The position numbers and the translations under genes were made by a program. A model generated the notes under the pieces. It was not told the DNA's origin, searched no databases, and saw nothing but the letters and a program-made list of their open reading frames with translations. 64,000 bases of DNA from Daucus carota subsp. sativus (taxonomy: Eukaryota > Streptophyta > Magnoliopsida > Apiales > Apiaceae). The stretch lies in the NCBI RefSeq assembly GCF_001625215.2, contig NC_030385.2, positions 41,317,598 through 41,381,597 of the forward strand. The letters are read 5' to 3'. Shown piece after piece: positions 23,633 through 37,956 of this stretch (the stretch's first letter is position 1; each line of letters starts with the position of its first letter).

Positions 23633-26600
23633 TTAATCTCTACACTCCACAAAAACAGCTGTTGTTCTGGAAGGCACCTTGAAGCGGCCAGCAGAGGCAT
23701 CATAAGTTGTTTTCTTGACAATAGTATCAGTTGAATTCATCTGAAACAACGATGATCATATTGACAAGACATATTTGATAGAGAAATTAGGCTTTTCTGT
23801 AGGCAGATGTTAAGGGTTGATCAGCTCATAATGCAAAAAGAACGCATAGGGAGGCAAATTGTGAAAACAGCTTCCTGTTGACTTTTAGAATAAGAACTTT
23901 ATTACTATTACTTTCATAAATAAGTATTTTATTCTTGATCCCGCAGTCCACAGACTCTTCCCTGGCTGAGTTGAGGAATTTGAATTATCTGCTTGTATCT
24001 TTTTATTTTCAGTTCCAGTTATTCGGTGTTCTCTAGCAGAAGCACAAGCTACGAGAAATATTTTTGATCTTGCAGCCTAATGCAACCTTTGTCTGTTTAA
24101 CAATCCAAATTCATCAATCAGATAGGCAGCGTTTCACATATACTTTTGTGTAAATGCTTCAGGATTTGCACATATTGCATTTCTCCTAATGATTACTTTT
24201 ACTAATTTGTTCTTTTATGTCAAGTTAATTGCATTTCTCCTTGTGATTAATCTTACTATTTTGTTTTTTTTTTTAAGTTGAGTAGACTTACGCAGGAACA
24301 GTTTTTTGGGATATTCACATGCAGCCCTGTGCGATAGGTTGTTAAGCAATATGTCTCTCAAGATCAAAAACTTAACAATTATCGTGAAAACCGTTTTTCA
24401 AAGATGTTCAAGACTAGGTTATAGGTTAAGTTTGTGAGTGAAAATGATATTCAAAATAAAATTAATAATCTTACTTGTACTGGATGCAGTTGGAGACTTT
24501 TTGCTCGTAATGCATGGCTGGAGAAAGAGACTTCGGTTGGGCATACATTTATCACCACAACAATATAGCAGTAACTGTTGGGAGAACAATACTTAAATAT
24601 TTAATATTAAACAACATCAATGCAAATATAGGTTACAAAGAGATTTGTTTATAATATATCACTCACATGCTATCCAGCTGAGACAATCCTGGAACACCAT
24701 TATGACCATCTTCGATGCCCATTACTATGAGTCCGGGGATCCATGATGGACCAGTATTGTAAAATCGTACTCGTTCCTGAATAGAATTGTAATCATGTCT
24801 GTTCAATGTTGAGGTTGAATTATCTTGAGAGTAATTCAAAATTTCCGGGACTCCTCACACCATTAGAGAGGACTCGAAGGTGAGCAGAAGCATATATCAG
24901 ATACAGATTTCACAGTTGAAAAATTAACGCACACAACAGAAGTATTTATACACAGAGATTCCAAGTCATGGGTAGAACCGTAGAAGTACTACCATAAATG
25001 AGCATTATGAGGGTAATATATAACATCGTGCACTGTCTAGAATCAATATTTTACGGGACTCATTCTGCCTGGGTAATGTGACAAGTCACCCAAACATTTT
25101 AAGGTGTTCAAAGATCAGTGAGGACCAGACTGGTTTAAAAAAGGCATAGCATACAGAGTTGAGGGAAATAATGTAACATGACCATAATATGAGGGAAACA
25201 CTAACATGTTTGGTTGAGCAGGAACAAGGGGTTAATAGTTGAACTTAGATTCTGACCTGATATACACAAGTCATAAGATAAGAAACATCTTTTTGACCTG
25301 AATTTAAGGTGCAAGGCAGAATTATGGATAATAAGTTGATAACTGTTAATCCCTCCGTGCCCCTGAGTTGTATACGCAGGGGGAGCGGCACACACTTTAA
25401 TGCTTCTCTAAAGTATAGTTCTATAACTTATTTTTTTTAAAAAAAATTCCTAAATAAAAATTTAACTATTAAATTTTTTTTTGGAAAAAGAAAATCTAAA
25501 AAATAAGTTATAGAACCATATTTTATAGAAGCATCAAAGTGCGTGCCAAATAGTGAACATACAGAATTAAATGGGACGGAGGGAGTAACTGATAAGATTA
25601 ATATGGCATAGAGTGCTAGAGTACATTGCACATACTAGTCTGCTTTCTAACAATTTTTCACAAAAGTAAGCATTCAATAATTCTTGCAGAAAATGATATA
25701 TATTCTTTGTCAGTCTCTTTACTCACTTTATTTTTGACTATATACCAATTTAAGCGGTCTAACCTGAACAGCGTTAGCAGATCTCAATCGAAAGAGAGGT
25801 GATGAGTATCTAATTTCTAACAAGTTTAACATATCTTCAACAGCAGCAAGGATGTGACGACTACATGGCTTGAAGGATGGATCTGCCAGTCGGGGTTTTA
25901 TGCTGAAGAAAAAAGAGATAATATAATGTAAATATATAATTATAAACAACTTACAACCAATGTATAGATCTCCGCATTGAACTGTTAGATATGTGGACTA
26001 ATATGTAGTATGCATATGAAATAATTGAATCTTACAGCGGCCAGTGATTCTCATTTTTCTCTTTTGGAGGAAGGCCAACACCCCAATTATTAGAACTGTA
26101 GCTGAAATCCAACCTGAAAACAATGACAATAAGGATATATTACACTGGGGATCCTAGACACATACCTTCACAATAACATGACTCACTCCATTACATAAGT
26201 TTAAAACTTTCCCATGATTACTACTCATGCCGTAATTTACAATTTATAGATGTATACTTGAACTCTATTAAATAACTGAGTTTAACTGATGGTTCAGATA
26301 ATATGGAGCCATGAAAGGATGCAAGTATATATCTGAAGGTATATGACATGTAATAAATATGGACCTGTTGAACCAATCTCCAGAATTGTATGAATCACGG
26401 TCTAATGATTTTGAACGCAACATCTCATCCCCAGCATGGAAAAATGGTATTCCCTACAATAATGGAACTCCATAAGCAGTATTTATGAAAAATAGCAGAA
26501 GCAAGACACGATAACGAGCCCATATAAACAGTAATTTTCTTTTACACAACTCAGACCTATTATATATGTGATTATCAAGTGATTTGCAAAGATATGAGTG

Positions 26601-29600
26601 GAAGAGAAGAATTTCAGTAAAAGCACGTCAAACATGTTGATAACTTTTAAAACTGAGGTAATGTGTCCATACTCCACATATTGTCTATACTATACAAATT
26701 TTATTTGTTATAATTTTTTTGATACAGCAGCATGTTTTGGCCTCTGCATACAGGGGGGGGGGGGGGGGGGGGGGGGTGCCTTTTAACTAACAGACAGTAA
26801 CTAATATTACTTGCCAAATAGCAATACAGAAAACAAACGCACAAACCAAGATAAAAGACAGAGAGAACTCCCTTTTTTACTTCATAATGCACATGAAACG
26901 AACATGATTTTTGAAGATTTTCTACAGTAGGAGTGATTATGTTTGGAAGCATATGTTTACCTCTGAATCATTAACTATTACTACTTTGTTAGAAATATGA
27001 TTAATATAAGATCAGCTACACATAATAACTTTAAATCATTACCTGGGAAAGTGCTACTATGCTTGTTGCCAAATGGTTTATCCTGCACCTCTCATCCACA
27101 GATATATCCATTGGAGTCTGTATACGTGATATCATAGAATAAGTACAATATTGAGGTAGTTTGAGTAGAAATAGGACTCTGTAATGGCACTCTTACCTTC
27201 AAGCTTATTATGTCAAATAGGGTTTCATTGTCATGAGCAGAGACATAGTTCACCTGGAAACACAAGTGAATATATGATATAGCCCACTATTTTAATTTTT
27301 TTTAGCACGAAAGAATTGTGAAAAGTTTTCACAGACACAGTTAAAGGGCCGATTTATATTGGAAGGCTTATGCTTATGCTTGAAGTCAGAAAAATTTCAA
27401 GTAATAGACAGTAATTATGTAACTGTTACTCAATCAGTTTCGTGTTTTGAAGATATACATATGCATTTACAGTATAAAGATGTGTGGAACAGATATTGCA
27501 AATAAATTAGCTCATGATAGACTTACTGTTTCACTGGGGCAAGAAGCGTATGCAACAGGTACCCCATCATATGTTTTAACTTCAGATCCTTTAACCTATA
27601 AAAAAAAAATGCATTTTATATAGTTTAAGGTTTAACACAAGAATAATACAAACATGCTGAGTTGGTTATTGACTTTGAACTTAAACAATCGAAACACTAG
27701 ATCAATATGTTTCCATTCAGTCATCTTATCTACTGTTTAATTGTTTGACTTATGTTCAATCTATAGGTCCAAATTGTACTAATCATGATAATTATAATAC
27801 TACTATATGCTAGACTTCAATCTTGAAAAACAACAATTTACTCGAACTGAAGTGAGTGTATGACCTCTACAGACAAAAGACAAAAGTTGGCATCCACAAT
27901 TCTTTATTTCCGCCAAGGTCAACCTTCTTCAGGAGACAATTAATTGGGAATTTCTTACGAGCTGGGTGTCAAAGAGTTGCAGGGGTGTGGCAACCCCGAG
28001 AAGCAGAGGCCATTAGTCTTAAGGAGCTAATGACTTGGACGAAGAAGTGTGGGTATACAAGGTGTGTTTTCGAGACTGACTCGAAACTCTTGGCTGATGC
28101 ATATAACGGAGGGACTGGGAATTCTTATTTTCATTCTATTGTTAGCGATTTTATTGAACTAAATAAGCACTTTGATAGTGTGCTAGTCCAATTTGTGCAT
28201 AGGTCTGCGAATGAGGGAGCTCATTTGTTAGCTCGGGCTTCTCATTCTGAGTCAGACTTCAGGGAGTGGAGTACCTTTGCTCCTGACTTCCTTATGGATG
28301 TAATTACTGCTGAGGCATTCTAATGCAAGTACGTTTTGCTTCAAAAAAAAAACTTAATATTAAAATCGGAACTCTAACATAATTTTGCTAGTTCAATAAT
28401 ACAACAGCAATTAGAAATCACATTTTAAAGTTGATGTGACAACTGCAGAACCAAAGGTAAAATATATAAGAACTACAGAAGTGACAAGAAATCACTGGAG
28501 ACACAGAGACACAAATTAAAATGCATTACAAACAATTTGATCAAATTAAGAAGGTGCAAAGTAGCATAAATACATTTTCCAAAGAAACTAGAGAAAAACA
28601 AAACTAATGATACTAAAGATCATATAGCAGCAAACTTTTAAGATGCACATGGTATTTTTTTTTTTGGCATAATCAAGTGGCGTGCAATACAATACCTCTT
28701 CCCCATCACAATCAGTAAGCACATAGTCCTTTAGGTTTGCAGCCATTCCAACCTGGATCACATATCTTGTCAATACAAATAACGCAATACTTAAACTTAA
28801 ACTTCATCAATCAACTCCATATATACTGATGAACTGTTTTCTATGCTCCAATGTCTTCATACTTGTATCTTATTTAACAAAAAAAAAATGAGCAGCTAAA
28901 TAAAATACCAGCAGAAACTGTTTAACGAACCACATGAAAGCAATGCAAACTCTTTGGTAAGAGACACTTTATAGCTAAACTATACATCAATTCGGTTTGG
29001 TAACAGTGACACGCCCAATAACCTAAAATCAAAACCACTTAAATTTAATAATTGACTAGTATTGATTGGAGCTGTAAACCAGGAAACAAAAACTTCCAAT
29101 CTACTGATATCAAACACAATTTTTTAGATACTTCAACTAAACAAAAAATGACTAATCCTTACCACAATGCCTAAAAACTCTTTGATAAATCATAAAAGAT
29201 ACCAAGGCATTTTACCTGAATATGATCCTTTGATACAGCAAGAGTACGCACTGCATCAGATTTGCTACCATGATCATGACCATTAGCCTGTTGAATTGAT
29301 GAAGTAGATCTTGATGTACAGATGGTTGTTAAAGATGACCAATAAAATAAATATATTGCTCAAGGATCCAAGTGCCAAGTGTGAACACCAGAACATGTAG
29401 GGTCTTGACATGCTGACCTGGCATCTCCTAAACGCCGTGTTCTATTTTTCTCAATTCCTGGGATTTCACTATTTTTTATTGACAAGTAATTGCAAATTTT
29501 GGAATTCTCCACAGTAATACTTCAGTTACTTCAGTCAGGTATATGTAAGGACCATAGTTTCATGTCTCGACGGACTTTTCTTCAGGCTTTTCTATATACC

Positions 29601-32600
29601 ATCTATCTCTCTCTCTCCCCTTTCTCTGTTCTTTTTGATTCAATCTCATTTCGTTTGCTTTTTTATTTGAATTTTTCAGGCTTGTAGGTGATAAGTTTCC
29701 GTTCTCGAAGCAGATTTTACAAAGCGATAGAATGGATCATGATGGATAACCCCCCCCCCCCCCCTCCATTTTACTTGATTTTGCTTTTCTGATTTTGAAC
29801 ATCAAACTATAAACTACTAAGTCCGTGCAAAGAAAGAAAAAGAATAGGGTGTTTATAATAAGAATGTGGTTACCTGCAAACCCAAACCTGTGACAAAACC
29901 TTGTTGAAGAGGATGGCCAAATGGAGATCCACCAAGAACTGCATCTCGAATACGATCGTTGAAACTGATTGTATTTATTTTAGTGCCTCGTGAGGTTACA
30001 AAATAATTTGGTTCTTCGACAATAATCATTGTATATATAGCGAATCATGTACCTCCCAATACCAGTGTTAGAAATGTTGAACTGTGATGAATTTGTCCCA
30101 CGGCCATTTTTTGCCACTTCACCGAAGTCCCATCCTTCTCCATATCTGAATCAAGCATTTAAAAATAGAATGGACAGTGATTCAGTATGATGTATGATAG
30201 TGCATACTGCATAGTAAGAAGTCTCTAAAATAAGTATTCTAAGACGAGAACATCCTTAACTGAACCTATTTATCAACAGCAAAAAGGAAAAAGGAAGTCG
30301 AACCAAAGTACTGAAAAGGAATATTCCCTTGCAGCAGTAAAACACTAAAACCTAGAAATAAATTGCAGAAGGGATTCACTAATAATTTCAAGCACAACTG
30401 GTTATCTGCTATATGATAATTTCTTATTGAAGGAAGATAATGATTTGATAATTTTCTTGGAGGAAGATTTCTTCACTATCATTAAAGACTATTTCAAAGG
30501 GCAAAGAGTGTGTCTGACATAGAAGTATGCATAACATTGGACATGTTGCACTCATGGTCAACTATAGACAATGTGATCCAAAGATCCAGTACGGTGTTAT
30601 ACCTACAGCAAAAGTTCTAATGTAAATTCTAGAGAGACATAGAAGTACTTAGTGGGGATATAACAGGTAGCTATGCTGGACAATGGTAATCTAAGTTTGA
30701 ACTATAAGACAATCTTCTGTATGACATACAGTGAGAAAAATAACTGTCCCAAGTCTAACATGCTCAGTATAGAACTAGTACTTCACTCAAGTCATCATGA
30801 TATAGCTTATAATTACCATAATAATCGAGCTCGTGATGATGGGGTTGCAGATAACTAAGTTGGCAGCTAAAAGCTTACATATATATTTTTGCACCTTCAA
30901 CTCCATGTTTAATTTTTGATAGACCCCGGAGCATATTATTTGCTTTCACCTGCATCCGAAACATTTATTATAATAATGGCAGCAAACAATTACGCTAATT
31001 TCTGTCTAATTTCCTATCATCTATATCTACAAACAATACGCACTAGTTGGCAGTTGTTTGTATGTGTAACTATTGACAGCGACAAATAATTACGGAGAGA
31101 GATCCAGCATTTTTTTCCTTATATCATCATAGGTGAAAAAGGACATTCATCAGACACCATTTGAAAAGTAACTCTCCCAATTTATACGCTTCAAAGAATA
31201 AATTACTCGAAACAAAGTAAAATGATACATTGGGACTCGTTAATATTCACTGGTGGAATATCAGACAAGTATATCTACACAATGCCTGTATATAGTGGTC
31301 CACTAACTACTGCAGAAACAATATTCAAGCTTAACTTAAAAAAGATTTTGCCAACCCGAGTAACCAGGATGTTTTCATGTTGAAAAATTGCTTTAATTCT
31401 AGGTTGACCAACCGAAATAATTGCATGAGAAATGGGTACTATAAAAGAGCAGTCAAGTTTGAGAAAGTAAATTGACAATAATTCCAAGCGAGTAGAACTT
31501 GAATTAACTAATTATAAATTAACAATGTAGAGCCATGAAGTTGTATGTGACTCCAAAGGAGAAAGTTCCCTGGAGAAGAGAGTAACAGCCTCGTACCATT
31601 GTATGTTTCATTATATGACCCATAAGATCAAATCGAAAGCCATCAACCTGCAAGAAATCCATAAGAAAAAAATTCTCAGGATGACTGTCATCTTTATTAA
31701 ACAAAAAGTAGAATCATCCAAGTTTTTAGTTTAAAAGTTGATCCGTTCACATATCACCGACTTTAAGGGTACATGAGCATTAAAACCAGGAACAACACCA
31801 TACGCACTTTCTAGTAAATCATGTTATCATTTTAATCTTATCCCAATATTAGTATTGATGTCACTAGAAAAAATTCAAAAAAGTGACGTGTGATTGCTAC
31901 GATCAGTTGTTATAACCTCAGCCTTATTTACAGAATCTCTTTTAATGATGCATTGAACAACTAACTCATGCTAATATCCCAATACTTACATGATGATGAT
32001 GAATTGTTATTTATAGCAGTAGGAAAAACTATATGCCATTCAGATTATTATTCAAAATTAGAAGTAACAAATAATTTATCAACCTAAACAAGCCTCTTAA
32101 AACAGACACACAAGCCAGGGATTCTAACAGCACAACAAATAAGCCCAATATATCTCTAGTACTAGTAACAAAAGCTCTCCTTTAAGAACGCATACTAGTT
32201 TGGTGCTCTTGTGCACAACAAGATGCTATTTTGTTGTTACCTTATAATCAACTGCCCAGCATAAAAGATCATCAATAATAAGACGTTCGACCATAAAATG
32301 CTCACTTGCTGTATTATTCATGCATGCGCTGTTCTCAATTTGACCATTGGTGTTCATCCTCAGGTAGTAACCTGGAACAATCTGTACAAGTAATAAGTGA
32401 CAAAAATAGTTTGGGAAAATTTTTGAAGTGAAAAGCTGCTTTTGATCACAAGTTGTGGACTGCTGTATACATTGAATATTAACTAATAGAGTTTAAAATC
32501 AGCGGTCACCTTGTCAAGCACTGAATTTTCACCAAAAGGACCACTTCCTTGCAAATGATTATAAACAACATCCAGCACAACGCGGAGACCAATGCGGTTG

Positions 32601-35600
32601 AGTGCCTAAAATCAATATATTAAACTTAAACAAAACAGCTTACAAGCAGTTTTCATCAATGCACTTCAGAAAATAAAAAAACTGCACTGTGTGGTCTATC
32701 TCATACACCGAAGACATAATTACCTACCTGGACCATCTTCCGAAACTCAATCGTACGCAATGGACCATTTGGGTTACTTGCATAACTTCCTTTAGGCACT
32801 CCCCAAAGGACAGGGTTATATCTTTGCAAGACAAGTAAACAATGAAAAAGATTAAATAAGTAAAATACAACACACTAGCAATCAAGAACTAATTAATCAA
32901 GGATGATGACAAAAACTTCTACCCCCAATTGTATCCATCCTCATTTTGAATAGCTGTTATGTACTCTTGTTGCTGAGCTGAATCTGGTGGTAAAGACTCG
33001 AGCATCTGCGTATCTGCTAAAAGCTTTCATGAAACTTGCATATATAATAAAAAGAATACAAAATTGTACATTATTGAGCTCTTTTAAGACTTGGAAGACT
33101 AAAATTTTCTATTGAAGCTACAATAAATACTTTTATCCCAGGCAGCAAATAGAGGCAGTATATAGATTGCATCAATGTTTTAAAAAATAGTTTTAGGTAT
33201 TTCTGTTAAAGGGAAAGTGAAGAGATTACTATCTCATATTACTCCGCAAAACCTAAGTTATTTGAACTGAACCCAATAATACTATATGCTGATTATATCT
33301 GGAATCAGAGGAGTCTAAAATACAGGGTAAAGAATTAACATAAGCAAATACTGTTCGCATATGCTTACAGAGTTCACTTCGCCATTTTTGCATGACCTGA
33401 CATCAGGCATAACACATATTTACCATCACCCTCTTACATATGCAGAACATATGTGACATATAATACATTTAAATATACTGCTTGATATTGTAGTGACTGC
33501 ATCCGTGATATATGTTGCATCTCCCTAGTGAGCAATGCACCTAAGAATAGCTGGAGTTTTCATCATATTAACAGTAAAAGAAACAAATAAACTCACCTAC
33601 ACTCTTCCATTTATCTTTCTCATCCTTCACACCGTCAAACTGGAAGGTTGGCAACAGATGAATATGCGTGATGCCAGCTTTTGACAATTTCCTCAGATGA
33701 TTTATACCAGCTGATTCCTTCAAAAAGAAATGGTATATCAAAATCCTGTGTCAGCTCTTAGACATAGCTTGCAATATAAATGTTAGGAGTTCTCAGAAAT
33801 TACTAGGTATGAAATAGAGGTCTGTGGCTAAAGGTTAAGGGTTCAGGTCCTGATATAGGTGTAGTCTGCATGCATATTTACATTCCTGAAAATTAATATA
33901 TCAAGAAGGAGAACTTGTCCTTCTCAAGTCACAGTCTAGCATAACTATTATCCCTCGTTAACTTTACCTTAGAAAGTAAGTAGTCTCTCACCTTTCCAGA
34001 ATAAATACTATAGTTTTATATATTTATTTGAGTTGCACAGTTAGATTCTACAGCTTTCTTTATAGTGTATTTTGGCATTTGAGGGAGATTTTGACAATTA
34101 TGCATTAGTCTTGGACACTCGGTAACAAGTTATCAAAAATTAATGGTCAAATAACGCTAGAGGCTCCCATTATATGCAAAACTAAACTATAAATGGAGTC
34201 CAATAATGAGAATATATATATCTAAATGATAGTGGCATGAAATAAGTTTCACTTTGATACAGGTTAAAGCAATTTGGAGTTGACATCGAGAAAACACAAC
34301 GAAAATGAACTGAAACGGCGAGTTGATATACTTCTAGACAACAGCAAAACATAAGTCTCAAACATTGTTCCATACTGGTCCCTAGTTCAGTCATGTGATG
34401 ACAATCATAACATTCATCATGGAGTCCTATACACAGGGTGATTGCAATCATCAAGGAGTCCTACTGGAATCATCGTCAAAACAACCATCTACAATTATTG
34501 TTTTTTTTTTTTTTTTGCAACTTATCATTTTCTAAGTCATCATTAAAAATTATTAATCACACACAGATAAAAATTACCTGGGAAGTAAAAGCAAGATAAC
34601 CACCACGAAATTCTGGATCCACAGTATTGTCACTAACACTGTTAATAAATCATGGCAGAGATATGAGCACATAAACCAACCTAGATTCCAGCATCATAAA
34701 AACTTCAATCATCACAACATTATAGAACTTTTTACTAATGTCGAATGAGTAATCCAATGAGTTTCACTAGAAAGAGAATACTCTAAGAATCTGAGTTTGA
34801 GATCTATGATAAAGTATAGACGTTATGGGTGGTTCTACCAATTAGTGTGGAAATCTTTAGTCAGCAATACATATATGTACAATCTTTCTTCAAACCCTTC
34901 TTTAAGGCAAGTAAAGAAATCAATATAAGATATTAAGCAATAAGCACTGACCTGAAATCTCTTATATGCAATTCATATATACTGATGTCAGAGAAAGAAA
35001 CAATATCAGGTTTTTCATCAGCCAAAGATTCCCATCCTTCAGGTTTAAAGGCATCAGAATTAATATTGACCAACAATGTCCGTTTTCCATCAGCAGAGAG
35101 CCTATACAAATTCAGCATGTTCACAAATATATTATAAACGGATATAAATTAATAGGGAGCATGTGTTATGTAAGGATGTCATGCATGTTGAGTTTAACAT
35201 ATTATTACCCTCTAGCATAAGGATCATTTGCTAAGCATCTCTCAATTTGTAAGGTGCTAGGATGATAAACATAAACTTCATAGACATAGTAACAGCCTTC
35301 CCAAGATCTTGGCCCATAAGCAGTCCAAACCCCATTCGTCTCTTTTAGCTGGACAATTTTTAAGGGCTCCTCCCCAACTGAATCTCCATAGACAAGAACA
35401 TGCACGCTCTGTTTTGTGATAGACCAAAAATAAACATTATGCGTTAATGTATAAAAGAGTATTTGTAGGCAACAGATATACATTAGAAAGGAAAATACTG
35501 GCAAAAAACTAGGCAAAATTTTACTTGAGCAGTTGGGGCCCACAAGTAAAATGTGATAGCCTCATCTGAGAAAACAGCACCAAGGGGACCAGTATAAGAG

Positions 35601-37956
35601 AATAATTCGTCAATGACCCCAGGTAATTGCATACCAGTAGCACTAATTAACATTCCTGCAGCTAAATACAAGAAAACATAACTGTCACAGACTGAAAGGC
35701 ATTAGAAGAAGAAAGGCTACATCGGTTGAAGTAAAAAGGCTCATTTAATATGTATAAAAAAGTGATAACAGAATGGATAAAGTTATGCAAAATAAGAACA
35801 ACTTGCAAGTGGTCAGAATCATGCACGACAAAATCAGAAAGTATAGTCATCAATCCAGATAAAGCCCAACTAGAACACAGAATACAAATAAGCAGCATTA
35901 ATAATACAGAAAGACAACAGTTAGATACTAATTTGTTATACAGAAAAATAATATACTCAAATTGGAGCAGCCACTATCATAGACTTCGTAGATACTCCTG
36001 CTTTTCTAAATACATATATATTAAAGAAAAAAAAACTTACAACTGAATATGGCAACAGATAATTGGCATTTAAGTCGATCTTCAGCAACCAAATCAGGTG
36101 GGACCTTAAAAGCTTTATACTCTCGAAGATGAGGAAACTTTTTAATCACCTACAATTGAACTTCAAAAAAATGAAGGAAATAGAAGTGGTATTCAGAACA
36201 TAAAAAGCAAGATGGATGCAAAAATAGATATATCAAGATACCTATACTAGTAGTATATGCTACACGGGCCCTTCTAAAACTAGAAATATGTGTTTCTGAT
36301 GCTCGCTCAGATAATTGGCGTTGGTGGCTGACATTGTATGACAAAAACTCAAGATCAATGATGAAAAATCAAGAAAAGGAAAGGAACGAGAGATACAACA
36401 TATAAATGGTACGGAATGAATAGTGATGAAATCATGGAAAAGGTGATACGCGAGTGCCAGGAGTATGAATAACTGCCCAAATTGTCAAATTCTTCGTCTG
36501 AATATCATTTGCATCCCTCATATCTAAATAATATGCTTTTGCAAGTATATGTCTCTTGTGAAGTTAATCTTACCATATCCTAGTCTTAGACAGATGGGTG
36601 CACCTTACTTTGCACTCTTGTAAAAGTAGTATGACATTTTATGGCATGACCTCTGACTACAGTTTAATACTGCAATTTATGAAAATAAGGAAAGATTTAA
36701 ACAATTTTATTGCTAAAAAACAAATTCAAATCTTACATATTCTGGAAGCCCGTCGGTACAAAGTTCAAGCTTGATTTTCATATCATGACCTGTGTGCATA
36801 AAAGTGTTAATAATGTTTAAAGTTGCATTTGCACGTGTAAAGCAAATCTATATAATATTACAGCCATTCTAGCATACTGCTAACCTTCAATTCCGTTATC
36901 TACTGCAGATAAACTAGCCCTCCTGCTGGAATACAGATAACAAGAACCGTCAACAGCATCCACATTCCAAGCAATTAATGATTTACTGACCCAATATGCT
37001 CTTGATTGCTCTAACGTAACCTGCAATTTAAAGACCATAAAAAATATAATAATGTCAGGTTCTTTAACTCATGACCTATCTTCTTGCACAGTACATCTTA
37101 TATCAAAAATTCCTTCCTTAATGTAGACTAGCACGTCTGAACCCATTAAACCGCATATAAAAAGGTGCGCACTTTATTTGGCAAATCATGCCAAACTAAG
37201 CTGACCTAGTGTATCCTGCTCCTGAAGAGAAGTACCTCAAGTGCAAAATGTCCCCCTACAACTCTAGAAGAATAGAGAAGCTTTTTTTTAAACACCCTCA
37301 GCTTCGAACTGCTTTTAAGAATCAACATATGTTTGAAGAAAAGCAAAGCGGAGTCGAGTATAGAACTCTAAATTTATTTCTCACTCCTTAATTTTCAACA
37401 ATGCACACTTCATTTTCAAAGTTCAAAACGTTAATAATCTCAATCCACACAATCATAGCTCTTCCGCAAAAGATCACATTTTTATACATTAGGGTCTTCC
37501 GCATTCAAACCATCTAAACCTTGAATTCTAACTACCATCAAGTCTTCAACTTACATCCACCCCTCCATTTCATCTCAACAATACTATAATAATAATTGTC
37601 CAAAAATTCTCTAAAAATTCAATTTCTTAAAAATTTACCACACAAATTAATCAGAAAATATTACTCATTAACACATTACAGCCAATCAAACATGGGATTA
37701 CGGTACTACAATCTTAAATGTAAAAGTTCAAAGAAATCAAAGAAATGAGAGCTACCTGAGAAGAAACTTCAATGGGCATGACTGAGCAGAAAAAGGTGTG
37801 AACTTTACGTTTGGGTTTGGAAACTGAGCGAGTACTGAGTCTGGGCCGAGTGAAGGAGGCTGTGAGTGTGTTTCGAGGGTGAGTTAGTGAGTGAACTCGT
37901 TGTGAGTCGCGGTGAGTTGAGAGGAAAAGGAGTGGAGTTGAAAGTGAGAGAGACAT
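23633..37956 (-). CDS. PU1: plastid limit dextrinase (pullulanase)
   Basis: Encodes a GH13 debranching enzyme that hydrolyses alpha-1,6 links of limit dextrins during plastid starch metabolism. 28 exons, 949 aa: 37956-37756, 37020-36885, 36789-36737, 36149-36041, 35661-35525, 35408-35209, 35101-34952, 34638-34578, 33717-33597, 33013-32923, 32821-32728, 32605-32510, 32381-32241, 31647-31597, 30949-30879, 30145-30053, 29964-29874, 29287-29216, 28752-28696, 27595-27527, 27253-27197, 27117-27043, 26453-26365, 26113-26036, 25902-25764, 24776-24667, 24574-24475, 23740-23633. Every junction keeps frame. Exon 1 is a Ser/Thr/Arg-rich transit peptide. Catalytic blocks are [16 protein letters not shown] (nucleophile Asp about 537), YGEGWDF (acid/base Glu about 574) and VSAHDNET (Asp about 706). 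N-terminal beta-domains include [11 protein letters not shown]. Length is close to the roughly 965 aa I recall for Arabidopsis. Confidence 0.97.
25349..25585. mobile_element. Stowaway MITE in limit dextrinase intron
   Basis: The ends read ATCCCTCCGTGCCCC and, inverted, CTCCCTCCGTCCCAT, with TA on both sides (25347-25348 and 25586-25587). The interior is a long imperfect palindrome: TAAAGTATAGTTCTATAACTT on the left pairs with AAGTTATAGAACCATATTTTA on the right. It lies in the intron 24777-25763. Confidence 0.8.
26753..26776. repeat. G24 homopolymer in limit dextrinase intron
   Basis: Twenty-four consecutive G residues on the plus strand, within intron 26454-27042. The exact length may be affected by sequencing error. 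Confidence 0.85.
27841..28353 (+). pseudogene. LINE fragment: RNase H domain, antisense in limit dextrinase intron
   Basis: A frame at 27856-28323 encodes the plant non-LTR RNase H-like domain (RVT_3 type): [48 protein letters not shown] and [23 protein letters not shown]. This order and the HRSAN..AH.LAR ending are diagnostic of the 3' end of plant LINE ORF2, or of genes derived from it. Upstream residues before about codon 40 do not match, and no reverse transcriptase is present, so the copy is 5'-truncated. A short A-run follows the stop at about 28341-28350, as expected of LINE integration. It is opposite to the host gene and lies wholly in the intron 27596-28695. The domain frame is intact, so the copy may be fairly young; expression is unlikely. 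Confidence 0.75.
29750..29764. repeat. C15 homopolymer in limit dextrinase intron
   Basis: Fifteen consecutive C residues on the plus strand (a G-run in the pre-mRNA), in intron 29288-29873. Confidence 0.85.

Noticed and set aside
27596..28695. Exon of limit dextrinase on the opposite strand
   Set aside because: The flanking exons already join in frame; the open frame is on the plus strand with RNase H motifs.
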